A DNA stretch of 64,000 nt from a virus, in IMG/VR virus record IMGVR_UViG_3300048996_000163, positions 62,001-126,000 of that record; one strand, written 5' to 3'. A program made the position numbers and the translations under genes. Shown piece by piece: positions 48,014 to 55,977 of the stretch. Every line of letters begins with the position of its first letter. Position 1 is the first letter of the stretch. A model generated the notes under the pieces. It saw only the letters and a list, made by a program, of their open reading frames with translations, searched no databases and was not told the DNA's origin.

Positions 48014-48312
48014 ACGAGGTTGACCAGAAGCGCGGGTTCCTGATCTGGCCCGACGACGTCATCGACGAGCTCGTTGGCGACGACACGTACGTGAGCAAGG
48101 TCGCCGGGATTTACCTGGCGCTCGTCGTCAACGGCATCCCGCTCAGCGGCGGCGGCGACCCGAGGTGGTCACAGGTCCTCGACGTGTCGATCAACGAGCA
48201 CGGCGCGGTCACCGTCTACACGAACGGCATCGCGCCGCACGAGCACCACATCGACCGGGACGCTGTGAAGCCGCTGACGGACTGGCTGCGGGAACAGGAC
48301 GCAGCGGAGTGA
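48010..48312 (+). CDS. Hypothetical protein (100 aa)
   Basis: ATG overlap start. QKRGFLIWPDDVIDELVGDDTYVSKVAGIYLALVVNGIP. Alpha/beta with acidic patches. Unknown. Confidence 0.45.
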   Translation: MNEVDQKRGFLIWPDDVIDELVGDDTYVSKVAGIYLALVVNGIPLSGGGDPRWSQVLDVSINEHGAVTVYTNGIAPHEHHIDRDAVKPLTDWLREQDAAE

Positions 48313-48782
48313 CCGAGGTCGGACCAATGTTCCTCGCCGCCGTTCTGGCCGAGACGTTCGAGGAGTACGCCGATGAGCCGCTCGCCGAGGAGGCAGGACG
48401 GTTGCTGCAAGAAACCCTGACTCGCCACGGCTACCGCCTCGCCCCTGTTGACGACGAGCGCACGGCGAGCCGCATCCAGCTGAATGAGGCCGCCCTGAGC
48501 GCGGTCCGCCGCTTCGCCGGCATCGCTGACGCGCTCGCCCGGGACCTGGACCGTGCCGCCCGCGCGATGGCCGCCATGGACGTCGAGCCGGACGAGGCGC
48601 GGCGGGTCGAGGATGCGGCGTGGCATTCGATCTGGCTGCACGGGTCGTGGCGCGAGGTGACGACGCAGATGACGACGGGACAGAAGGAAGCCGCCGCCGC
48701 GGCCGTGGAGCGGCACTGGTACGTCCCGGGCGACAGCATGGGGCCGGAGACTCGGGCGGAGTTGAGGTGGTGGGAGAAATGA
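48309..48782 (+). CDS. Hypothetical helical protein (157 aa)
   Basis: GTG overlap start. Long helices (LAEEAGRLLQETLTRHGYRLA, ARDLDRAARAMAAMDVEPDEARRVED). No recognised domain. Confidence 0.45.
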   Translation: MTEVGPMFLAAVLAETFEEYADEPLAEEAGRLLQETLTRHGYRLAPVDDERTASRIQLNEAALSAVRRFAGIADALARDLDRAARAMAAMDVEPDEARRVEDAAWHSIWLHGSWREVTTQMTTGQKEAAAAAVERHWYVPGDSMGPETRAELRWWEK

Positions 48783-49168
48783 GGGAGCCGCACGAAGGCA
48801 GTGCTGTCCGGGAGCGCATCTCCCAGCGGATGCGCGCTCGCCGCTACGCACTCGGCCTGTCCGCCGCCGAGTTGAGCGCGAGAACAGGCGTTGCCCGGTC
48901 CGTCATCGCGAACTGGGAGGTGGGGCGGACCAACCTCACCGTCGACGACTACTTCGCGCTCGGCATCGCACTCGGCGCCGAACCGGACGTGTTCATGCGC
49001 GAGACGGTCTGCGCACGGTGCTCCGGGCTGCCGCCTCAGGGCTACACCTGCGCCGACTGCGGGGCGGGTGACAAGCGCGACCCGTGCATGGCCTGCAAGA
49101 ACGAACCACCAGAGGGCTTCATCTGCCGCGCATGCGGCGCCGGAACAACACCTGAGGAGCGACCATGA
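48779..49168 (+). CDS. XRE regulator with two zinc-ribbon-like repeats
   Basis: 129 residues, ATG overlap start. XRE HTH in the first 65 residues (ALGLSAAELSARTGVARSVIANWEVGRTNL). The C-terminus carries two repeats, CSGLPPQGYTCADCGAG and CKNEPPEGFICRACGAG, each a small Cys unit. Unusual combination of HTH and zinc ribbons. Confidence 0.6.
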   Translation: MREPHEGSAVRERISQRMRARRYALGLSAAELSARTGVARSVIANWEVGRTNLTVDDYFALGIALGAEPDVFMRETVCARCSGLPPQGYTCADCGAGDKRDPCMACKNEPPEGFICRACGAGTTPEERP

Positions 49169-49356
49169 CCAACTCGACCATCACCCTGGAACTGCAGACC
49201 ATCGGCCGCGCCACCGCCACCGTGGACCGCGCCAGGTACGAGCAGTCGAAGGCGGACGGCACCCTCGACCACCTCCTCGACCGGTACCTGTCGAACATGG
49301 ACGAGACCACCACGGTCACGGAGCCTGACGGCACCACGTTCGACCCGACCGCGTGA
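49165..49356 (+). CDS. Small protein, paralogue of 45582 gene (63 aa)
   Basis: ATG overlap start. TITLELQTIGRATATVDRARYEQSKADGT ... TTTVTEPDGTTFDP. Close paralogue of the 45582 product. Unknown. Confidence 0.5.
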   Translation: MTNSTITLELQTIGRATATVDRARYEQSKADGTLDHLLDRYLSNMDETTTVTEPDGTTFDPTA

Positions 49357-49697
49357 ACGCCGAGCAGGTCGAGCGACTGACCCGGTTCATTGAGGCGCGC
49401 CTGCGAGACGACGAGCAGGTCGCCGCCGGCACCGACCTCGACGGTGACTGGCAGCTGGTGGACGAGCGTCAGTACGGGCGGCTCGTCATCTCGACCCGGC
49501 GGGTGACGGCCGACGTCGTCTCGAAGCGGCGCATCCTGACCGAGGTCGTGGCGCAGATCGACGGCATGGACCGGCAGATTGAGGTCGAGCGTGGCAGCGG
49601 GCTGTCGAAGACGACCGGCGAGAGCGACCTGCTGCTGAAGCTGCTCGCGGCACCGTACGACTCGCACCCCGCCTGGGACGAGGCGTGGCGCCCGTGA
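49353..49697 (+). CDS. Hypothetical protein (114 aa)
   Basis: GTG overlap start. Acidic helical with VERLTRFIEARLRDDEQVAAGTDL and VAQIDGMDRQIEVERGSG. Unknown. Confidence 0.4.
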   Translation: MNAEQVERLTRFIEARLRDDEQVAAGTDLDGDWQLVDERQYGRLVISTRRVTADVVSKRRILTEVVAQIDGMDRQIEVERGSGLSKTTGESDLLLKLLAAPYDSHPAWDEAWRP

Positions 49698-49966
49698 AGA
49701 CCGGCGGCTGGGGCGGCACGTGGGTCGAGCTGGAACGGCCGAAGCCGCCACCGGTCAAGGACGAATACGCGTACTCGTCGAAGCCGCCACCGGACCTGTC
49801 ACCGCGCTGCGCCTACTGGGTCAGACAGATCGAACGCGGCTGGCGACCGAACCGGCGCCTCCAGATCATGGGCTGGAGCTCGGCGACCTACTGGTTCGGG
49901 GTGTGGACGTGGGAGTACCTGAACGTCATCTATCCGAGGTTGCGCGAGTTGAAGGCAGGTCAGTGA
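49694..49966 (+). CDS. Small hypothetical protein (90 aa)
   Basis: GTG at 49694 overlapping the previous stop (GTGA) preferred to 49685. Aromatic and Pro-rich (WELERPKPPP-like WVELERPKPPPVKDEYAYSSK) then basic (RWRPNRRLQIMG). Unknown. Confidence 0.4.
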   Translation: MKTGGWGGTWVELERPKPPPVKDEYAYSSKPPPDLSPRCAYWVRQIERGWRPNRRLQIMGWSSATYWFGVWTWEYLNVIYPRLRELKAGQ

Positions 49967-50193
49967 ACCACTCAACCGCGTCCCGCTTCGGGAGACTGCT
50001 CCGCGACCCCGCGTTCCGGGCGTACCTTCCGTCGGTCGGCTACACCCGCGGCATGACCGCGTGGTGCGTCGCGGACTGGCAGACGGAGGAGCTGGTGCGG
50101 GCCGAGATGGAACCGGGCCGGCACCTGCTCGTCGTCGCGGCCGAGGGTGCGCGGTACGGGCTGCGCATGATCGTGATCGAGGTGGACCGCTGA
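49963..50193 (+). CDS. Small hypothetical protein (76 aa)
   Basis: GTG overlap start. FGRLLRDPAFRAYLPSVGYTRGMTAWCVADWQTEELV, beta end. Last overlapping gene of the block; a 132-bp gap follows with no clear gene. Confidence 0.4.
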   Translation: MNHSTASRFGRLLRDPAFRAYLPSVGYTRGMTAWCVADWQTEELVRAEMEPGRHLLVVAAEGARYGLRMIVIEVDR

Positions 50194-50325
50194 CCGATCG
50201 GCGTCGCGGCCTCCACCGTTCGGTCAGTGTCGGTTACTGCGACGTATCCGAGGTGGTACCTCCGTGCAGTGTCGCCGTGCGCTCGGTCGATGGCCAGACC
50301 CGCAGGCCAGGTGGACCGTGGGGTC

Positions 50326-50652
50326 ATGGACGAACCGGAGGGGATCTACCTCGTGTCGGGTGCGACGCTCGACGACGAGCCGGTCGGGCCACTGTTCCTG
50401 CCGGCCGCCGACGCCCACGACGTGGCGCGGAAGACGATCGCGGGCATCGGCGGGACGGTGGGGATTCTGCGCGACGGTGAAGCCGGCTGGGTTGAGGTGG
50501 CGCGCTACACGGACACCGGCGTGCACTCACGTGGAGTCGGTGGCGGGCTCGTGACGTGGGCAGTGATCGCGGTGGACGAGGACGAGCCGGACTGGGCCGA
50601 CGTCGTCGAGGTGCGCCGGCCGTTCGCGGGACTACGCAGACGGCGGCGCTGA
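50326..50652 (+). CDS. Hypothetical protein (108 aa)
   Basis: ATG at 50326 (MDEPEGIYLVSG). Alpha/beta (ADAHDVARKTIAGIGGTVGILRDGEAGWVEVARYTDTG). Short, with an Arg-rich end. Convergent with 50632. Unknown. Confidence 0.45.
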   Translation: MDEPEGIYLVSGATLDDEPVGPLFLPAADAHDVARKTIAGIGGTVGILRDGEAGWVEVARYTDTGVHSRGVGGGLVTWAVIAVDEDEPDWADVVEVRRPFAGLRRRRR

Positions 50653-50868
50653 GAGTGGCTGAGCCGCAAGCGCGCTGTGCGCCGCCGGGTCCTCGTCGAG
50701 CTGTGCGGTGCCGAACTCCAGGCGGTCGTCGAACAGGACCGGGATCTGCGACTGGCCGTACCGGAGGTCACCGCTGAGGTCGGGCTCGGTGTCGTACATG
50801 AGCTGCCAGATCTCGCGGGTGGTGTCGCGGGACATGTAGATCACGGGATGCTTGAAGTGCGGCGCCAT
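50632..50868 (-). CDS. Small hypothetical protein (78 aa)
   Basis: ATG at 50868. FKHPVIYMSRDTTREIWQLMYDTEPDL, Pro/Ala-rich end. Convergent, overlapping the 50326 gene by about 20 bases. Unknown. Confidence 0.45.
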   Translation of the reverse strand: MAPHFKHPVIYMSRDTTREIWQLMYDTEPDLSGDLRYGQSQIPVLFDDRLEFGTAQLDEDPAAHSALAAQPLSAPPSA

Positions 50869-50872
50869 GCCC

Positions 50873-51184
50873 TCAGGGTAGCCGCGCCTGCCGTGAGATC
50901 AGGTGCTGCACGTGCGCGACGGTGAGGATCGCGAAGTGCCCTCCGTCGGAGTCCCGCTCCAGCACCATCTCGTACGTCTCGGAGCATGACCGGCACACCG
51001 CGACAGCGCTGTACGTGTCCCGCGAGGCGGTGACGACCTGGCGCTCGTGGCACGGCAGCGGCACCCGGATCGTAGTCGCGGTCGTGTCGGTCCAGCGTTC
51101 GATGACACGGCCCGGGACAAGGTCGGCTTTCGTGACCAGCTCGCCCGCCCCGATGGCTCGCGGGGCGGGCTTCTCGCTGGTCAT
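50873..51184 (-). CDS. Hypothetical protein with Cys pairs (103 aa)
   Basis: ATG start. LPCHERQVVTASRDTYSAVAVCRSCSETYEMVLE shows His/Cys pairs. Overlaps the next upstream gene (51181) by four bases. Unknown. Confidence 0.45.
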   Translation of the reverse strand: MTSEKPAPRAIGAGELVTKADLVPGRVIERWTDTTATTIRVPLPCHERQVVTASRDTYSAVAVCRSCSETYEMVLERDSDGGHFAILTVAHVQHLISRQARLP

Positions 51185-52086
51185 CCGGCGGACCGGTGCA
51201 CGTACCCAGCGGGTTCACCCAGCTCGTTGTAGCGGTCCGCATCTCCAGCGGCGGGCGTGTAGAGGCTGTCGCGAATCGCGTCGAGCACCGCACCCGAGTA
51301 GCTGGACTGCGTCGGCTCGTACGAGGCGGGCTCCCACGGCTCGTTGATGTCGTCGTCATCCGTCACCGTGTCGTTCATGGGCCGGATCGGGTCGGGGTCG
51401 ATCGCCTCGTCGAGTTGGGCGATCCCAGCTTCGGCCTGCTCGATGGTCTGCGCGCGGCGGCCGACGATGTCACGGCACTCCGGGCAGGTGATCACGGCAG
51501 GGTCGCCGCAACGGGCGCCCTGAGCGCCGCATGCCGCGGCACTGGACGCGGCGTAGATGTCCCGGTTGAAGGCGTGCACCAAGGGCAGCGTCTCGGCGTC
51601 GCTGGGGTCGCCCTTGACCTTGAGGCCCATCTCACGCTGCAACTCCCGCTGGTAGGCGGCCGAGTCGGCTTTCCGGGCGGCGCGGGTGACTTCGCGGTAC
51701 TCCTCCAGGGCCTCGGCGTGTGCGGCGTCGCGCACGACCTGGCGACCTTCAGCGCTCATCCGGTCCGTCATCTCCTTGGCGGTCAGCGGTTCGGGGTGCT
51801 CGACGCGGCTGTGACCGAGCGGGTTGCGCAGGCAGTCGCACTGCTCGCGGGCGTCCTGCGCGGTGTGCGCCTCGTCCCACACCTGCTCGGGCGTGTTCGC
51901 GGGGTAGTAGCGGTACCCGACGCCGCGACGCCACCAGCCGAACTCGCGCAGCAGACCGCGCTCGATCATCGCGTCGACGGTGCGGCGGAGGGTGCGGCCG
52001 TCGCGGATCAGATCGACGTAACCGTGCCTCGCCACGATCTCCATCACGCGCTGCATGGCTGGGGTGAGCTTCGCGTTCTTCGTCAT
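51181..52086 (-). CDS. DNA-binding-like protein with zinc motif (301 aa)
   Basis: ATG at 52086. N-terminal winged-helix-like segment (MQRVMEIVARHGYVDLIRDGRTLRRTVDAMIERGLLREFGWWRR), a CDCLRNPLGHSRVEHPEPLT motif and a middle CGAQGARCGDPAVITCPECRDIVG. It diverges from 52182 with an inverted-repeat operator in between. Possibly a regulator or replication accessory. Confidence 0.5.
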   Translation of the reverse strand: MTKNAKLTPAMQRVMEIVARHGYVDLIRDGRTLRRTVDAMIERGLLREFGWWRRGVGYRYYPANTPEQVWDEAHTAQDAREQCDCLRNPLGHSRVEHPEPLTAKEMTDRMSAEGRQVVRDAAHAEALEEYREVTRAARKADSAAYQRELQREMGLKVKGDPSDAETLPLVHAFNRDIYAASSAAACGAQGARCGDPAVITCPECRDIVGRRAQTIEQAEAGIAQLDEAIDPDPIRPMNDTVTDDDDINEPWEPASYEPTQSSYSGAVLDAIRDSLYTPAAGDADRYNELGEPAGYVHRSAG

Positions 52087-52100
52087 GATGACCTCCGCTT

Positions 52101-52169
52101 ACGTTGTCCTGCTGATATAGACAACGCTAGGCTGATCGGAACGGCTTGTCAACCCCAACAGGACAACGT
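52101..52169. promoter_or_regulatory. Inverted repeat ACGTTGTCCTG / CAGGACAACGT
   Basis: Perfect 11-bp arms at 52101-52111 and 52159-52169 in the divergent gap of 51181 (-) and 52182 (+), with another TAGACAACG half-site between. Promoter-proximal, so probably an operator for an excisionase/regulator-type pair. Confidence 0.65.
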
Positions 52170-52181
52170 ACCTTTACGGGC

Positions 52182-52415
52182 ATGGAAGGCTTCCTCACCG
52201 CCGAACAACTCGCTGCCCGCCTCGGCGTCAAGCGGGACAGCATCTACCGCATGCACACCCGCGGCGACCTGCTCGCGCCCGACGAGAAGGTGGGCCGCAC
52301 ACCGCTGTGGTCCGTCGCGAGCGTCGATGCGTGGGAGAAGGATCGGCCGGGTCACGGCTGGCGGAAGGGCAAGAAGCGGGAGACGCCGGCGAGCGATTCG
52401 CCCGAGGGTGGTTGA
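52182..52415 (+). CDS. Excisionase/MerR-like HTH protein (77 aa)
   Basis: ATG at 52182. FLTAEQLAARLGVKRDSIYRMHTRGDLLAPDEKVGRTPLWSVASVDAWEKD is the classic HTH_17 (AlpA/Xis/BldC-like) domain. The Lys/Arg-rich tail fits DNA binding. Just before the repeat zone at the 3' end of the second RepA-like gene. Confidence 0.7.
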   Translation: MEGFLTAEQLAARLGVKRDSIYRMHTRGDLLAPDEKVGRTPLWSVASVDAWEKDRPGHGWRKGKKRETPASDSPEGG

Positions 52416-52515
52416 GGTTCAAGAGCGGCGAGGAGCGAAGGCCAGGGTCCGCACGGACCGGTTGAGCCTCGTCCTCGCCGCCCTTTTGGGCGCCGATGTG
52501 GGTCGGGCGCCGGAC

Positions 52516-52682
52516 CTGCCCCCACCCTAGGGTGGGTGGTGGGGGCAGTTTCGCCGTGATGCCTCCTGCCCGCTGCCCGCAGACTGCCCGGGGCAGGTCT
52601 GGCCTGCGGTTTCGCAAAACTGCCCGCGCTCAGTCGGGGCAGTTATCTAACCCGTCGGTTTCGTACCTGCCCGGGGCAGTTT
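52516..52682. repeat. GGGGCAGTTTCG repeats and palindromes (candidate iterons)
   Basis: GGGGCAGTTTCG appears exactly near 52542 and 52672, with variants GGGGCAGTTAT and GGGGCAGGTCTG and an inverted copy in AAAACTGCCCGCG. A CCCACCCTAGGGTGGG palindrome lies at 52521-52536 within a longer CTGCCCCCACC..GGTGGGGGCAG stem. The last repeats overlap the 3' end of the RepA-like gene. Looks like an iteron cluster. Confidence 0.65.
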
Positions 52683-53721
52683 CGTGCTCACGCTTGTAGA
52701 TGCGTGCCGCCTCCTCCCAGACGCTGTTCGCGTGCTTGCGGTCCGGGTAAGCCTTCATCACCGCCGCCTTGATCGCGTCCCGGCCAGCACGCGGCGACAG
52801 GCCCAACGCGACGGCCTGACCGGCGAGATACTTCGCCACCTCGAAGTCGGACTCACCCGAGCCGGAGCGATCACGAAGGACGTGCCGGGTCTCCCCCGCC
52901 GCCCAGCGCTCAGTGTCTCCGTCGCCGATCTTCCGCCCCTGCCGCCACAGGTCGATGACGCTCCGGCCGAGACCGGACCGCGTGTGGGTTCGCGTCAGCC
53001 TGATCGGCACCCCGGCCGGTCCCGGCTTGCCCTCCGTCGACAGCTCCCAGACGGCGTCCACATCCTGCGTCTTCGCCGACGAGCCGCGGGCGCCCCGGCC
53101 GGAGTCCTTGCCGAAGTGGTCGAGCCTCACGCTGGCGATCCGGTCCCGCTTCAGGTAGAGCATGGTCCGCCGGTAGAGGTCCAGCCATGTGTCCGAGTCG
53201 TTCTCCTTGCCGCTGATCATCCTGCTGATCGTGTCGAGCATGACGACCTCTGCCTCCGCCTCGTCAATGAAGCGACGGAGCGTCTCGCCACCCTCCGCGG
53301 TGTCGAGCGGCGGCAGGCCGGGGAAGCTCAGGTAGCGGACGCCCGCCAGGTCGTCGCCGTCGAAGCCGAGGCTGCGGGCGCGGTCCTGGATGTCACCCCA
53401 TGAGTTCTCGCAGTCGACGTACAGGACGCGGCGCGGTGTGCGCTCGCCACCGCCGTAGATGCGCCTGCCGGCGGAGATGGCCTGGGCCCATTCGAGGGTG
53501 AACAGGCTCTTGCCGACCTTGCCATCGCCGACGAGTGCGGTCTGCTGGCCGGGCTGGATGATGTCTCCCGCAACGAACTCGGCGCGTCCGAAGTCTTCGG
53601 CGAGGAACTTGGGCCAGTCGAGGAACGGGCTCGTGGCGATGGGCTCCGGTTCGGCGGGCCGCTCCCGGCTCCATTCCTCAGGCCAGTCGATGCCGTCGGC
53701 GTTGGGGATGGTGTCGGTCAT
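52630..53721 (-). CDS. RepA-like P-loop ATPase (second copy)
   Basis: 363 residues, ATG. P-loop LVGDGKVGKSLFTLEWAQ (residues 63-80), Walker B-like VVMLDTISRM (about 157-166), and a basic C-terminus with KREHETAPGRYE. Fits AAA_25 RepA/DnaB-like helicases. Repeats sit at its 3' end, as for the 18865 gene. Probable replication protein. Confidence 0.65.
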   Translation of the reverse strand: MTDTIPNADGIDWPEEWSRERPAEPEPIATSPFLDWPKFLAEDFGRAEFVAGDIIQPGQQTALVGDGKVGKSLFTLEWAQAISAGRRIYGGGERTPRRVLYVDCENSWGDIQDRARSLGFDGDDLAGVRYLSFPGLPPLDTAEGGETLRRFIDEAEAEVVMLDTISRMISGKENDSDTWLDLYRRTMLYLKRDRIASVRLDHFGKDSGRGARGSSAKTQDVDAVWELSTEGKPGPAGVPIRLTRTHTRSGLGRSVIDLWRQGRKIGDGDTERWAAGETRHVLRDRSGSGESDFEVAKYLAGQAVALGLSPRAGRDAIKAAVMKAYPDRKHANSVWEEAARIYKREHETAPGRYETDGLDNCPD

Positions 53722-53869
53722 GCCACCGCCCCGGAACGCGCAAGGTCCGGTATTTGGGCAGGCTCGCGCCTACCGTTAATCTGGCCCACGGTTGAGTAAT
53801 CCTTTCGGGTGCTCGATCGGGCCCTAGCCGGTTGAAGCTGTCCAAGGCGATCCGGCTGGGGCCGCTTAC

Positions 53870-54376
53870 TCAGTTGGCGTCGGCTGCCGTGGCGGCGCGG
53901 TCCTTCTTGGCCTTGTTCACCACGAGGCGATCGGGACGGTGGCGGCGGTTGAGCGCCAACCATGTCTCCGGCCTCTTCCTCCAGCCGGTTTCGCGTATCC
54001 AGCCCGTGGCGTCGCGAACGTAGCGAAGCCTTCCGGCAAGGACGCGCTCACCAATCTCCGGCTCGGCCGCCAAGACGCCAGCGATTCCAGCCCTGTTCAG
54101 GAGCGTCTGGTACCACGGGTTGGCCAAGAACGTCGCAACGGACGGCGACCGCTGCCGGTCCAGCCAGCGACCAATCGCGGTGTTGCACCGAACGCACAGC
54201 AGGCCGCGAACCGCCCAGTCGGCGATCGCCGAGTCGTGGTCGATGTAGAGCTGACCCCCGGGGCATTCCACCTCAGGGGTTAGGCAGATTTCGCACCTGC
54301 CTCCCGACCTGGCTTGAAGGTCGGCGTACTCCTCGCACGTCAGGCGGTAGACCACGCGATGGCGACAGCCCGTCAA
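53870..54376 (-). CDS. Endonuclease VII-like resolvase
   Basis: 168 residues. CEICLTPEVECPGGQLYIDHDSAIADWAVRGLLCVRCNTAIGRW is the HNH-type zinc-bound core of the phage T4 endonuclease VII family (Cys ligands, central HD and VRGLLC..CN). Such nucleases resolve branched DNA and cut mismatches in phages. C-terminal basic tail. Overlaps 54373 by four bases. Confidence 0.8.
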   Translation of the reverse strand: MTGCRHRVVYRLTCEEYADLQARSGGRCEICLTPEVECPGGQLYIDHDSAIADWAVRGLLCVRCNTAIGRWLDRQRSPSVATFLANPWYQTLLNRAGIAGVLAAEPEIGERVLAGRLRYVRDATGWIRETGWRKRPETWLALNRRHRPDRLVVNKAKKDRAATAADAN

Positions 54377-54651
54377 GACTCGCCACCCTTCTTCTTGCCT
54401 GCCGCCGCCTGCCGCTTCCGCTCAGCCTCAACCTGACGGAGCGCCTCTCTCTGCTCCTCCGTCATCGCGTCGCGGCGGAGCATCTCGCGGGTACGGCTGA
54501 GCCGTTTCGCGATGGCCGACTGTCGGCCGCTCGCACCCTCCGTGACGCCCTCCGCGATGTAGGAACGGAGGGTCTGCCGGTAGTTCTCCCAGGCCCGTTC
54601 GATGTCCTCGAACGCGGCTACGACCTCGTCTTCTGTTGCCATGACTGCCAT
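54373..54651 (-). CDS. Small helical regulator-like protein (92 aa)
   Basis: ATG at 54651 preceded by an ideal AAGGAGGTGA ribosome site. Long helices (VAAFEDIERAWENYRQTLRSYIAEGVTEGASGRQSAIAKRLSRT). An HTH-like segment ...SAIAKRLSRTREML... is possible. It shares its promoter region with the leaderless 54741 operon. Confidence 0.55.
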   Translation of the reverse strand: MAVMATEDEVVAAFEDIERAWENYRQTLRSYIAEGVTEGASGRQSAIAKRLSRTREMLRRDAMTEEQREALRQVEAERKRQAAAGKKKGGES

Positions 54652-54705
54652 GATCTCACCTCCTTGGCCTAGCCTATATGGCCCAACCTCCTTTGCCAAG
54701 TTTCC

Positions 54706-54734
54706 TTGACACGCCTACTTTCCTTGGCTACTGT
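54706..54734 (+). promoter_or_regulatory. Consensus promoter, leaderless start at 54741
   Basis: TTGACA at 54706-54711, a 17-base spacer, TACTGT at 54729-54734, and the ATG at 54741 about seven bases later. This predicts a leaderless mRNA for the 54741 gene. CCTTGG/CCTTTG repeats surround it and could be operators. Confidence 0.65.
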
Positions 54735-54740
54735 TAAGGC

Positions 54741-55334
54741 ATGACGCAGACGAGCACCGCCACCGCCAACCGGATCTACTCGGTCCCGAACGCCGGCCTC
54801 GTCCACGTCATCGGCGAGGTCGAGATCACCCTCAACCCGCACACCTACGCCGGGTTCCTCCTCCGGGGCAGCCGCAACGGCGTCCACGCCCCCGACCTGT
54901 GCGGCCAGTTCAACCACTCCGACGACGCGATCCGTGCGTTCACCGCCGCCATCGCCCGCGTCGAGGCGGAGCAGGTCGAGGCCGCCGCCGAGAAGCCCGC
55001 CAAGGTCGAGGCGCCCGCTACCGTCCACGCCATCCCCGGCAACGTCGGCACCATGCAGCGGGTCAGCGACCCGGCCCATACGGTTCTCGCGCTCGCCGCG
55101 ACGCACCCCGCCGGGATCGTCGAGCAGGGCGGGAAGCTCGGCCAGGCCACTCGCACCCAGATCCGCTCGCTGGCCCGCAAGGGGTACCTCGTCGAGATCT
55201 ACGAGCAGGGCCGCAACGACGCCCGCAAGGTCATCGAGGCCGGACGGATCACCGCCAAGGGCCGCAAGCGGCTTGCCGAACTCACCGCCGCCGACAGCGA
55301 CGCCGCCCGCCTCAACGCCGCCCTCGCAGCCTGA
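54741..55334 (+). CDS. Hypothetical protein with SAP-like/HTH C-terminus (197 aa)
   Basis: Leaderless ATG. N-terminal region contains HTYAGFLLRGSRNGVHAPDLCGQF; the linker is Ala/Glu/Lys-rich; the C-terminal part (IRSLARKGYLVEIYEQGRNDARKVIEAGRITAKGRKRLAEL) looks like a winged-helix or helix-rich DNA-binding end. First of the short plus operon. Confidence 0.5.
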   Translation: MTQTSTATANRIYSVPNAGLVHVIGEVEITLNPHTYAGFLLRGSRNGVHAPDLCGQFNHSDDAIRAFTAAIARVEAEQVEAAAEKPAKVEAPATVHAIPGNVGTMQRVSDPAHTVLALAATHPAGIVEQGGKLGQATRTQIRSLARKGYLVEIYEQGRNDARKVIEAGRITAKGRKRLAELTAADSDAARLNAALAA

Positions 55335-55346
55335 AGGAGCCCCGCC

Positions 55347-55752
55347 ATGATGCAGATCGTCGCCGAAGCCCCGCAGCCCACCCTCGTCATCCACGGCCAC
55401 CACGCCACCATCAGCGGCGTCCGGTTCCTGCACATGGCGCACTACCCGTGGTGCCGCAACGCGTTCCACGTCGCCACCGACGGCGGCACCATCCACATGG
55501 GCATCGCCGTCACCGGCAAGAACCCCGCGCTGGTACGAGAAGGAAACCCCCGGCGGTCACCCCGAGGCACCGGCCGAGTGCCCGAACGAGGCGTGCGGCA
55601 AGGAGATGCCTCGCCGCCAGTACCACTGGTACACGCCGTCGCCGGTCTACCTCGCCCGGGACCTGATGAACGAGGCGTGGACGACGATCCGCGTCAACCA
55701 CCCGAAGCTGTCCGGTCCGGCCGACCGCGCCGCCGGCATCATCCCCGCCTGA
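55347..55752 (+). pseudogene. Frameshifted Cys-containing hypothetical protein
   Basis: ATG with GAAGGAG upstream. Frame 0 reads IVAEAPQPTLVIHGHHATISGVRFLHMAHYPWCRNAF ... HMGIAVTGKNPAL and then becomes random. In the +1 frame the sequence continues PRWYEKETPGGHPEAPAECPNEACGKEMPRRQYHWYTPSPVYLARD to TGA at 55752. The shift is near the AAG-AAC-CCC-GCG segment (about 55520-55530). It is decay, a sequencing error, or +1 frameshifting at CCC-G. Confidence 0.55.
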
Positions 55753-55763
55753 AGGAGCATGCC

Positions 55764-55967
55764 ATGCACGAGCCCCACCAGCTGGACGAACGCACCCCCG
55801 CCGAGTACGCCGCGCTCATCGCCGCCGTCGAAGCGTCCCTGCCCGTGCCGATGCGCGACCCGAAGGGCCGGACCGTCATCGTCGGCGCCGACCGCGTCGC
55901 CGAAAGGCTCGCCGCCGGCTACACCCAACACCCCGACCTTGCCGCCGCCGCCGACCGGAACCGCTGA
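55764..55967 (+). CDS. Small hypothetical protein (67 aa)
   Basis: ATG with TGAAGGAG (stop fused to ribosome site). EYAALIAAVEASLPVPMRDPKGRTVIVGADRVAE. Unknown. Confidence 0.45.
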   Translation: MHEPHQLDERTPAEYAALIAAVEASLPVPMRDPKGRTVIVGADRVAERLAAGYTQHPDLAAAADRNR

Positions 55968-55977
55968 GGAGCCGACC

